Under the pieces are notes generated by a model, which was given only the letters and a program-made list of their open reading frames with translations, was not told the origin of the DNA and ran no database searches. Position numbers and translations under genes: made by a program. DNA of 30,829 bases, from positions 1-30,829 of IMG/VR virus record IMGVR_UViG_3300025112_000108, one strand, 5' to 3'. The stretch's first letter is position 1. Every line of letters starts with the position of its first letter. Below, piece by piece: positions 13,703 through 20,319 of the stretch. This stretch comes from a virus.

Positions 13703-14986
13703 TTAAATCCATTTTGTGTCCATCTTGAGTAGAGTACGGATGGAGGTCATCTTGCTCTCTGCTATCTCTGACCACTCCTTAGCCCGAGTTGCTCTGTCAT
13801 TGATGTCAAGCCTTGAACTCTTGGCATGTCCCATCATAAGACGCGCAACAGTAAAAGCTATAATCCAAGACGGGTCTATCTCTGACGTCCCTGTATCAGC
13901 AGTTAACAAAGCCGGTAACTGGTATCCTGTGAGTCGTAACTGCTTAGGTGTGCCAACAACACTCAGTCCGTTTAATGATAGTTTAAGATAGTTAGTGGTA
14001 TCTCTGACAATACTCCAATAATCCGGGTTAAGTGTTTTGTAAATCCTGCTACCAGATGCGACAGTCTTAATATCATCGACATAAAGAGTGAAGGCTCCCT
14101 TATCTGTTACCATCTTTATCCCCACACTGATGATAGCTGAGTCACTTGACGGATTAGCCAATGAAATAATGTGCCTTGTCCAAGTATTAGCTGTCGTGGC
14201 CGGTATGTCTAACTCCTCTAATGGAGAAGCACACTGGGCCGTGTTATCAAGGAGAACTTGTAAATCACCGGCATCAAGGGCTACTGAAGAATATATCCAG
14301 ACTTCTAGCTGGTCGTCTTGCGTAAGGTCTGCTGAGGAGATGTCTTCTGTTGCTAGTATATCCCCTGCACCTGCTCCGGCTGCAACCACTAGCTTTAGAG
14401 AAGCATTGCCCTCTTTGACTAACGTAGTGTCTCTGGTAGCGGTTACATCTCCATCTACCAACTCATCCCAGACAGTATCACAGTCATGTATCTTGTTAAA
14501 CTGCTTGGTCTCAAACACCCACTCGACCTTATGAAGTCCTACAAAGCTGCTTAAAGCATCATACTCATAGGTTTGGCTGTCCGTGAAGGTAGTAGTAGTC
14601 TGCTTAATCTGAAGGCAATCATTGGTAACTTCCATGATAGCCTGATTGATAGCTTTGTTAATCTCCTCATAGAGAAAGACCTTCCACATCTCATATATGT
14701 CGCCATCTGTTATAGCAGCGGTGAAAACGGGTGCAACGGTAGCATCGGTTGTAACGGATGAGGCCACAAAACTCTTTTCCCCGGCAACAATACTACCAGT
14801 AGGAGTTATGATTATTACCTGTCTCCCCCGGTATTCGTTGTCACCACCACGAACTAGGCCATAAGTGTCCTGAAGGCTACTGGTATCAACTGTAGCGGTA
14901 GCTGTGCCTACAATAACATCACCAAGAATGGCTCCAATGTCCTGTCTTATCTGTGTCCGGGTCCTAGACTGTATTGGTGTTGGCAT
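13703..14986 (-). CDS. Head-tail or virion protein with inserted jelly-roll module, 427 aa
   Basis: Residues 1-165 begin MPTPIQSRTRTQIRQDIG and contain IYEMWKVFLYEEINKAINQAI, typical of connector or neck proteins of short-tailed phages. The module shared with the 904-aa protein is inserted at about 167-309. The original fold seems to resume after it with YKTLNPDYWSIV and a helical tail carrying conserved-looking MMGHAKSSR. GGAAGGAAG precedes the ATG. The order, after the capsid genes and before the large tail protein, fits a connector or tail protein. Confidence 0.6.
   Translation of the reverse strand: MPTPIQSRTRTQIRQDIGAILGDVIVGTATATVDTSSLQDTYGLVRGGDNEYRGRQVIIITPTGSIVAGEKSFVASSVTTDATVAPVFTAAITDGDIYEMWKVFLYEEINKAINQAIMEVTNDCLQIKQTTTTFTDSQTYEYDALSSFVGLHKVEWVFETKQFNKIHDCDTVWDELVDGDVTATRDTTLVKEGNASLKLVVAAGAGAGDILATEDISSADLTQDDQLEVWIYSSVALDAGDLQVLLDNTAQCASPLEELDIPATTANTWTRHIISLANPSSDSAIISVGIKMVTDKGAFTLYVDDIKTVASGSRIYKTLNPDYWSIVRDTTNYLKLSLNGLSVVGTPKQLRLTGYQLPALLTADTGTSEIDPSWIIAFTVARLMMGHAKSSRLDINDRATRAKEWSEIAESKMTSIRTLLKMDTKWI
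14060..14488 (-). repeat. Shared jelly-roll-like module, copy in the 427-aa protein
   Basis: About 143 codons from HDCDTVWDEL to DDIKTV, paired with 11688-12121. It looks inserted into the host protein, because the flanking sequence reads as one domain without it. Confidence 0.85.
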
Positions 14987-14987
14987 T

Positions 14988-15134
14988 TTACTTCCTTCCT
15001 TCAGTATGCGCGTTTCTTATTCTAGCACTTGCATCAGCATCCTTTTTAGTATCTGAGTGGCCCTTAACCTTTCCAGTAGATACTTCTACTATATTCCAGC
15101 CACCTTTAGGGTCTCTCTTGACAACTACTGGCAT
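14988..15134 (-). CDS. DUF2188-like small protein, 48 aa
   Basis: Found by translating the gap. The product (MPVVVKRDPKGGWNIVEVST, then a helix with DTKKDADASARIRN) has the strand-strand-strand-helix outline of DUF2188-type proteins, which are short and basic. Its ATG overlaps the upstream stop as TAATG. Function unknown. Confidence 0.6.
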   Translation of the reverse strand: MPVVVKRDPKGGWNIVEVSTGKVKGHSDTKKDADASARIRNAHTEGRK

Positions 15135-15508
15135 TATGCAACCTTATAAGTTTCAGTTACAGTACATGATTGTTTTGTCCTATGTCCACATCTTTCAATA
15201 GAGACAGAGCCAGTATCTATGTCATCATCAGGGTTAGGTAATAGTCTCGCATGGTTCCTCGCAGTATTCTTACTATGGTTAAATAGCCCCTCTGCTTCAC
15301 TCTGCTTATCTGGAGGAAAACATAGATCGCAAAAAACTGTCCAGCTATTATTTAGTTCTAACTGCTTCATCTCAGCATTTGGCTCACCGGCATTGATGTC
15401 CACAGCCTCTCCCATAACACCCTGAATATGGTTAAAAAGACCCCTAGCCACACCTTCCTTCTTAATGTAGAGAAAGGCTCTCACTCTGAAATCACGATTG
15501 TCAGGCAT
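15134..15508 (-). CDS. Hypothetical virion-region protein, 124 aa
   Basis: Not recognised. The start is set at ATG 15508 because GGAGGTATGTATA precedes it and it overlaps the LamG gene stop as TAATG; a start 15 bases earlier has no ribosome site. The product is polar with several cysteines (FCDLC, ERCGHRTKQSC) that might bind zinc. It lies inside the structural operon. Confidence 0.6.
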   Translation of the reverse strand: MPDNRDFRVRAFLYIKKEGVARGLFNHIQGVMGEAVDINAGEPNAEMKQLELNNSWTVFCDLCFPPDKQSEAEGLFNHSKNTARNHARLLPNPDDDIDTGSVSIERCGHRTKQSCTVTETYKVA

Positions 15509-16233
15509 TATACATACCTCCACTTTGTCATCCTATAAATACGTGCTCCCTCTGCTACGCTTAAACCCCTGTTATACACCCATCCCTCTCCCTGAAAACC
15601 CGTGAAATCAGCACCGTAAGAAGAACTAGCACTACTCCAAGTAGCCCCAAACACGGTCTTTTTAGAGACATCAGTGGTATAATCCATCGTAGCTGTAGAA
15701 AGCACTGTATTTTTTAATGATGCTCCTCCGTTACGATATACATCTAAGGCGGTTCCTACTTTTGTTGCCATTACAAAATACCAAGTGTCCTGAGAGAAAG
15801 TTACCACGGAGGCAGCTGACTTGCCAGAGTTTGTTCCCACGTACACCAATGCTTGGAGAGTGTTAGTGTTGGAAAACCTTAAATTGGTGCCACACTCTCC
15901 ATGTGCCCCAGCACTTTGATGCTGTAAACTAAAGATAGTTTGCCATGCTCCAACAGCCGACATCTGAACCCATAAAGCTATTGTCCAATCCTCAAGTTCT
16001 AATGCTGCCACGTCCCCAAGGTCAATATAATCATCAGTGCCATCAAATATTCTATGAGTCGGAGGAGTATGAGTGGCTCCTGTAACAGTGCAAGAGATAG
16101 CATTAAGGTCTTTAGATGTAATAGTACTTCCTGATAATTCTGGATACCCCAAGGGAAGATACAACTCAAGCCCATTGAGAGGAAAGTTCATCCTCTTAAT
16201 AATTGCCCGGTTTCCCGGTCCATGCTTAATCAT
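15508..16233 (-). CDS. LamG/concanavalin-like lectin virion protein
   Basis: A 241-aa protein whose residues about 20-235 form a LamG-like jelly roll (Laminin_G_3 type). LELYLPLG opens the fold; FDGTDDYIDLGD, WTIALWVQMSA, WYFVMATKVGTALDVYRNG and the closing GWVYNRGLSVAEGARIYRM are the standard strands. Such domains in phage virions bind carbohydrate and are often displayed on the capsid or tail. The ATG overlaps the 26-aa gene stop, with GAGGAG upstream. Confidence 0.85.
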   Translation of the reverse strand: MIKHGPGNRAIIKRMNFPLNGLELYLPLGYPELSGSTITSKDLNAISCTVTGATHTPPTHRIFDGTDDYIDLGDVAALELEDWTIALWVQMSAVGAWQTIFSLQHQSAGAHGECGTNLRFSNTNTLQALVYVGTNSGKSAASVVTFSQDTWYFVMATKVGTALDVYRNGGASLKNTVLSTATMDYTTDVSKKTVFGATWSSASSSYGADFTGFQGEGWVYNRGLSVAEGARIYRMTKWRYV

Positions 16234-16310
16234 TTTAGTACACTCCTCTTAGGGGCCAGTAAGCCACTCTGCGTAGTCGCCCACAGATTACGTTTAACTC
16301 CAGCTTCCAT
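16230..16310 (-). CDS. Micro-protein, 26 aa
   Basis: Found by translating the gap. A basic 26-residue peptide (MEAGVKRNLWATTQSGLLAP and KRSVLK). Its ATG overlaps the stop of the 100-aa gene (TAATG), and its TGA overlaps the ATG of the LamG gene (ATGA). The exact fit suggests either a translated gene or a coupling device between two virion genes. Confidence 0.45.
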   Translation of the reverse strand: MEAGVKRNLWATTQSGLLAPKRSVLK

Positions 16311-16612
16311 TATTCACCTTCAGTTATATAGATATACCTGACACCTTCACCAGAAACAGTAGAATCAATATAAACATCGGCAAGATTAGCAACGGGTAAG
16401 GTTATAGAATCTCCTGAATACAGGATAATACCATTTCCTGTAGCTATGGTGGCGTCTACTTCATCAGCCCCAACAGCAATAGCCCCGGTGTTATCTGTCT
16501 GTGCTTGGATGATTACTACTTGGCAGGCTGTGTCATCGGCTAAGACTAAGTGAGTCCCGGCAGTTGCAACAACCTTCACGCCATGTTTTATGTACTTACT
16601 ATAGTTTGCCAT
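16310..16612 (-). CDS. Capsid-decoration-like virion protein, 100 aa
   Basis: A beta-rich 100-aa protein. Strands such as KVVATAGTHLVLADD, CQVVIIQAQTDNTGAIAVG, SGDSITLPVANLADVYID and YIYITEG resemble small phage structural proteins with receptor-like beta folds located near capsid and tail genes. GGGAGG precedes the ATG. It is likely a decoration, fibre-base or tail accessory protein. Confidence 0.65.
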   Translation of the reverse strand: MANYSKYIKHGVKVVATAGTHLVLADDTACQVVIIQAQTDNTGAIAVGADEVDATIATGNGIILYSGDSITLPVANLADVYIDSTVSGEGVRYIYITEGE

Positions 16613-16624
16613 TTTGAACCTCCC

Positions 16625-16759
16625 TTATAGTAGTGGTGTAGTGTCTAATGTTTTTTCTACAATCACTTCTTTTTGCTTCCTTATTTTTGCTTTCTTTATT
16701 ATACCACTAATACCTTTTAATTTCTCTAGTAGATACCTCAGCATCCTCTGTCTTGTCAT
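16625..16759 (-). CDS. Basic micro-protein, 44 aa
   Basis: Found by translating the gap. A highly basic and hydrophobic 44-residue peptide (MTRQRMLRYLLEKLKGISG, IIKKAKIRKQKEVIVEK). An amphipathic helix is likely. No good ribosome site was seen before the ATG, so confidence is limited. It fills what would otherwise be a 160-base gap in a very compact operon. Confidence 0.4.
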   Translation of the reverse strand: MTRQRMLRYLLEKLKGISGIIKKAKIRKQKEVIVEKTLDTTPLL

Positions 16760-16773
16760 TGTAGGGCGTCAAT

Positions 16774-17007
16774 CTACTCTCCCACTAAGACTCCTTCCTG
16801 TATATCCTGAAGTGTCTCACCACCTACACTATTACTCACTTCACCCATAGCCTCAGCCTGAGACTTGATGTATCCAGTGCTCGGGTTAATAAAAGTGAAA
16901 AGATACTCTCCATCAGCCATTATCTCACAGGACTGTAACCGTTTCATGTTCGCTATACTAAGTCTCCTGAACTCCGTGATTGACATTTCTGGAATTAAAC
17001 CACTCAT
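16774..17007 (-). CDS. Small structural-operon protein, 77 aa
   Basis: The start is set at ATG 17007, which has AACGGAGGTATT before it; an earlier start at 17034 lacks such a site. The product contains SITEFRRLSIANMKRLQSC and ADGEYLFTFI, a pattern I associate with small hypothetical proteins between capsid and tail genes. Function unknown. Confidence 0.6.
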   Translation of the reverse strand: MSGLIPEMSITEFRRLSIANMKRLQSCEIMADGEYLFTFINPSTGYIKSQAEAMGEVSNSVGGETLQDIQEGVLVGE

Positions 17008-17034
17008 AATACCTCCGTTATTTAACCTTTCCAC

Positions 17035-17322
17035 CTAACATCTTGATCTCCATCGATGGCTGTACCAAGTGTGGAACTCTTCAAATATCTCTAGCAATAC
17101 ATGCGACATGACACTACTGGTATTTTCTTTGGTTGGTTTGGGCCACTTTAAGGATAACACTGTAATAACTTTTTGCAGAGGAGATTTAACTTTGTCAATG
17201 AAGTATTGTCTAAAAGGAAAAGCCAATATCACATTCGATACTGGTCTGTATCCAGTCTCTAGTTTGGTGCTACCTTCCTTAAATGCTTCTAGGGTTTTAT
17301 CCCTTAACATGTTATGTTCCAA
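17035..17322 (-). CDS. Hypothetical protein, about 95 aa
   Basis: Not recognised. The frame is open to 17367, but that part lies in the hairpin at 17337-17367. TTG 17322, six bases after AAGGTG, is the best start; ATG 17313 is an alternative. The product is mixed alpha-beta with a basic, aromatic C-terminus (WYSHRWRSRC). The opposite strand is open over the same stretch but lacks a ribosome site and operon context. Confidence 0.5.
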   Translation of the reverse strand: MEHNMLRDKTLEAFKEGSTKLETGYRPVSNVILAFPFRQYFIDKVKSPLQKVITVLSLKWPKPTKENTSSVMSHVLLEIFEEFHTWYSHRWRSRC

Positions 17323-17336
17323 ACTATTCACCTTAA

Positions 17337-17367
17337 TTGAGAGGGAGACTTTTAATCCCCCTCTCAA
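17337..17367 (-). other. RNA hairpin after the decoration gene
   Basis: TTGAGAGGG pairs perfectly with CCCTCTCAA (17337-17345 and 17359-17367), extendable inward to about 12 pairs. It starts about 20 bases after the 273-aa gene stop. No T-run follows on either strand, so it looks like an mRNA-stabilising or processing hairpin rather than a terminator. Confidence 0.6.
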
Positions 17368-17388
17368 AGTTTCTCAAGGCTAGGTAAC

Positions 17389-18210
17389 TTACCTGTCTCC
17401 AATCAGGAAGACGGCAAATGCTTCGGTGTCTGCTGTGGCAAGACTCATAGCCCAACCAACAACGGTTTCTGTGGTGAAAGCGTTAGCCACATCAAACTTA
17501 GCCGCTGTAGTACCAACCACAACCGGGTCTCCAACCGGGATAGCTACCTTTGGTATACCCACGGCAGGTCCACCTGTTTGAATCCATGAGTAGTAGAGTG
17601 TCGTGGTATCTATCAGTGATGTTCCGATAAACACACCTGTTATAACTGCTGTAGTAGCAATCACATTGGAGTATGGATTCTCAAGCAAACCGCATTGAGT
17701 AGTAGCATCAATCGCTACAACCAACCCGTCATAGAGGAATACAGTGGCATCATCTGTAGTAGAAAAGGCATCATGTCCCTTAATCTTATACATCTGGCTT
17801 TCACCAGTAAGGTCTTGGAACACAATGTATCCCTCAGCTCCACCATCTTTAGTACTCCATGGAGCAACATCGATATTGGCAGTTGATGTTACCTCTACTG
17901 AAGTAGCACCAATGGCTGCTACGGCGCCTATTGCTAGGTCAGGGAAGATGTCAGCATGAACGGGAGCAGCTGCTTGAATTGCCGATCCTCTGTTCAGGCC
18001 GGTTCCGCCAGTCTTACAGTATCGCCACACTCTTTCACCTTGAATCAACTTGGTTCCTAGTGGGAAAAGAGGGGAAGCTGATTCTGCATAGGGGTTAATC
18101 GGGTTATTGACTTGCCTTAGATCGGCTGCTTCACCTACGTTGGGAAGCATAATTATATAACCATTTTGGTTTAGGACATTGGAATTGTATGTTTTTCCAT
18201 TGTAAGTCAT
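17389..18210 (-). CDS. Capsid-associated virion protein, 273 aa
   Basis: Located directly after the major capsid protein. FPLGTKLIQGERVWRYCKTGGT, then a serine/valine-rich IGATSVEVTSTANIDVAPW and repeated VVIPVG-like strands, resemble head proteins found next to capsids in short-tailed phages. It is predicted to be all beta with no enzyme motif. GAGGAAAG precedes the ATG. A role as decoration, cement or head-fibre protein is inferred from position and composition. Confidence 0.65.
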   Translation of the reverse strand: MTYNGKTYNSNVLNQNGYIIMLPNVGEAADLRQVNNPINPYAESASPLFPLGTKLIQGERVWRYCKTGGTGLNRGSAIQAAAPVHADIFPDLAIGAVAAIGATSVEVTSTANIDVAPWSTKDGGAEGYIVFQDLTGESQMYKIKGHDAFSTTDDATVFLYDGLVVAIDATTQCGLLENPYSNVIATTAVITGVFIGTSLIDTTTLYYSWIQTGGPAVGIPKVAIPVGDPVVVGTTAAKFDVANAFTTETVVGWAMSLATADTEAFAVFLIGDR

Positions 18211-18257
18211 AATTCTTTCCTCGCTTTTAGTATATATTCCCTGCTTCCACTGTAGGA

Positions 18258-19256
18258 TTAACTATCAGGGTTGACGTTGATTAAACAGGCCAAGCTAAAT
18301 TTGCTGGCACACATTAGGCCATTGTACCAAACAAACCTGTTCCGTATGGCATTGTAGTCTTCGGTGAATGTTGCGCGCTCATGGGTCATCTTTCCGGCAT
18401 GTAGTCCCTGAACATCCCTCTCACCCAACTTCATTGCATAGATAATGGTATTGTCCAGTGTGGATGCTCTGGTTGTCGATTTGTTGTAGGTAGATGTGGT
18501 GAGCACGGAGGATGAAGCATCAGGTACGTTGTCCAACTGCCAGTCAGACACAACTATGGGGATATTGTCGTAGGACTCCATGAACTTACCAAACAGTGCA
18601 GATTCAGTCATTACCAGACCTGCGCCTGAACCACCACCACTAGCCCTCTGAAGAGCATTGAGTTTACGTCTTGCTCTCCGTGACATCAGTAGAAGGTCAG
18701 GTTTACCGGGTTTAACTTGGTCAATTAGTTCGTCCATGTATACCATTGTAAGAGCGCCGGATGTGGCGTTGACAGCAATTACCTGAGAGTTATTAAGAGC
18801 ATCAAGATCAGTTGTTGAAGAGCTCTCGAACTCAGCAAGGATTCTCATTAGTCCCTTGAATTGCTTGGTAGTTGAAGAGGTAGTTGTCTGCCCATGAATT
18901 AGAGTATCCTCAAACTCATGTGCCATAGCTTGAGCTGCTAACTCGGTATCAATGGCTTCTGGATTCTGAGTAGCATTGAGAGCTATTGCTGATTTATCCG
19001 TAAGGGCATCCTGAATCAGCGTATAGATGTCGGTGCTTCTCTGCTCATAGGTGCCGGTGTTAGATACGATTGGGTCGCCAACCGTAGTCCATGTAGCATT
19101 AGGTAGTGTTAAAGAGACATTATACTTATATGAGTTACCTTGAATAGATTTCTGAGGCAAAGCACCCGTCAAGGGGCTTTCCTTTACTATCCAGTTGGCG
19201 ACTCCTTTCAGTATGCCGTCTACATCTAGATATTCGTACTGTGTTAATGTCTGCAT
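18258..19256 (-). CDS. Major capsid protein (HK97 fold)
   Basis: A 332-aa protein with the hallmarks of an HK97-type capsid subunit. There is an extended N-terminal arm (residues 1-70), a helix-rich region with QNPEAIDTELAAQAMAHEFEDTL-like spine (about 97-120), PDLLLMSRRARRKLNALQRA at about 185-204, and NIPIVVSDW at about 232-240, which is a common P-loop/A-domain strand. It is preceded by a scaffold gene and followed by decoration-like proteins. GCGAGGGAAA lies before the ATG. No protease was seen, so maturation may be protease-free. Confidence 0.85.
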   Translation of the reverse strand: MQTLTQYEYLDVDGILKGVANWIVKESPLTGALPQKSIQGNSYKYNVSLTLPNATWTTVGDPIVSNTGTYEQRSTDIYTLIQDALTDKSAIALNATQNPEAIDTELAAQAMAHEFEDTLIHGQTTTSSTTKQFKGLMRILAEFESSSTTDLDALNNSQVIAVNATSGALTMVYMDELIDQVKPGKPDLLLMSRRARRKLNALQRASGGGSGAGLVMTESALFGKFMESYDNIPIVVSDWQLDNVPDASSSVLTTSTYNKSTTRASTLDNTIIYAMKLGERDVQGLHAGKMTHERATFTEDYNAIRNRFVWYNGLMCASKFSLACLINVNPDS

Positions 19257-19268
19257 ATTTTCCCTCGC

Positions 19269-20039
19269 TTATTTCGTTTTATTGAGTTGCTTGAATCCTT
19301 CCACAAGCTGCTCACTAGGGCTCAACTTATTAAAGTCAATACCGCCGGGAGCACTCTTTCGGCTAGTATCTATTGTAGTAGTTTTGGTCTTACCTTCATT
19401 TTTTGCCGGCCTCATTGATATTTTAAGAGCTTTGAGTTCCATGTCTGCAACCGTCTTACTGTCTTCGGTTATCTCTTTAATGAACTCTTCGAGACCTTTT
19501 ACAATCTCATCTCCCTTATCAATCTTATACTTGATGGCCAACATGAGCGCGTTATTCCTTATAGTGGCCTCTGCTACATCAGTCTCCCTATCTTTTACTT
19601 CCTGATAGGCTGTGCGGGCATCTCCCATCCACTTAGTAAAATCACGCCTCGTTTTCTGAAATTCCCTTACTTCAGTTGTATCTCCCCACTCTGTAAGTTC
19701 TTTGCCTTCCTGCTGGGCCAAGTCTCTAATTGCTTTGTCAGTTTCAGCCTCTTTCTTCATTTCTTTGATTTCGGCTGTTGCTTCCTGAAGAGCTTTCTGC
19801 ATGGTCTTGGTGCTCTTAGCAGCTATTGAATTGGCCAAACTCTCAGCTTTCTCTCCCAGAATAGTTTGATGCTCTTTCTCTGAGTAAGTCTTCTCGTCCC
19901 CACCCTTATCATCTTCTCCGTCTTTGAGAACCTGCTCCGAATCATCTTTGGAACCTGTTGCCTCTTCCTCCACTTCCCCTTTTACCTCTGCAACCTGCTC
20001 CTCCTTGTTCGTATCCTGCTCTTTAGTTTCGGTAGTCAT
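19269..20039 (-). CDS. Capsid scaffolding protein
   Basis: The start is set at ATG 20039, preceded by AAGGAGTGATT. The 256-aa product is extremely rich in Glu, Lys, Asp and Gln. Its N-terminal 70 residues are acidic and disordered, the middle is a long coiled coil (about 75-215), and the C-terminus is basic with PSEQLVEGFKQLN. This composition and position just before the capsid gene are typical of scaffolds that bind capsid subunits through a basic end. Confidence 0.85.
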   Translation of the reverse strand: MTTETKEQDTNKEEQVAEVKGEVEEEATGSKDDSEQVLKDGEDDKGGDEKTYSEKEHQTILGEKAESLANSIAAKSTKTMQKALQEATAEIKEMKKEAETDKAIRDLAQQEGKELTEWGDTTEVREFQKTRRDFTKWMGDARTAYQEVKDRETDVAEATIRNNALMLAIKYKIDKGDEIVKGLEEFIKEITEDSKTVADMELKALKISMRPAKNEGKTKTTTIDTSRKSAPGGIDFNKLSPSEQLVEGFKQLNKTK

Positions 20040-20050
20040 AATCACTCCTT

Positions 20051-20095
20051 AAAATAAAATTGCCCCATTGGTGCTCTAGGCACTTTCAATGAGGC
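20051..20095 (-). terminator. Terminator-like hairpin in the capsid-operon leader
   Basis: Reading the minus strand, GCCTCATTG pairs with CAATGGGGC (one G-T), enclosing a second stem GTGC/GCAC with a 5-base loop. AATTTTATTTT follows. It lies between the promoter at 20143-20171 and the scaffold start, so it could stop upstream transcription, attenuate the operon, or stabilise the 5' end. Confidence 0.65.
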
Positions 20096-20139
20096 TATCT
20101 GGTAGCTCTGTCTATTTAGTTGTTAACGTACTAGCTTTT

Positions 20140-20319
20140 CTAGTAATAACACACTATCTGTTTGTTGTCAACTTTTTGACTCTTTAATGATGCTGTCTGA
20201 AAATGTGTAAACTCCCCACACTTACAAAGAACAGAGATGCGTCCTTCAAAGTCCCCACCATGCCTCTTGTTGCATTTAGGACATCTAGGGCTACCGTCTA
20301 CAGGTACTACCACTATCAT
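20140..20319 (-). CDS. Com-like zinc-ribbon RNA-binding protein candidate, 59 aa
   Basis: Found by translating the gap. Residues 12-36 read RCPKCNK, GRISVLCKCGEF, i.e. CX2C (13, 16) and CXC (32, 34), much like Mu Com, the small zinc protein that opens a hairpin on the mom mRNA to allow translation. The ATG overlaps the giant protein's TGA. It sits directly before a promoter and leader hairpin of the capsid operon. Similarity to Com is from motif spacing; RNA binding is inferred. Confidence 0.65.
   Translation of the reverse strand: MIVVVPVDGSPRCPKCNKRHGGDFEGRISVLCKCGEFTHFQTASLKSQKVDNKQIVCYY
20143..20171 (-). promoter_or_regulatory. Putative promoter of the scaffold-capsid operon
   Basis: TTGACA (20171-20166), a 17-base spacer and TATTAC (20148-20143) preceded by TGT, a TGn extended -10 that offsets the poor -10. 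It lies within the last codons of the Com-like gene and would give a leader of about 95 bases containing the hairpin. Confidence 0.55.

Noticed and set aside
17069-17383. 104-codon plus-strand ORF opposite the 95-aa gene
   Set aside because: It has no promoter or ribosome site and lies inside a continuous minus-strand operon whose genes are spaced to fit the minus frame.
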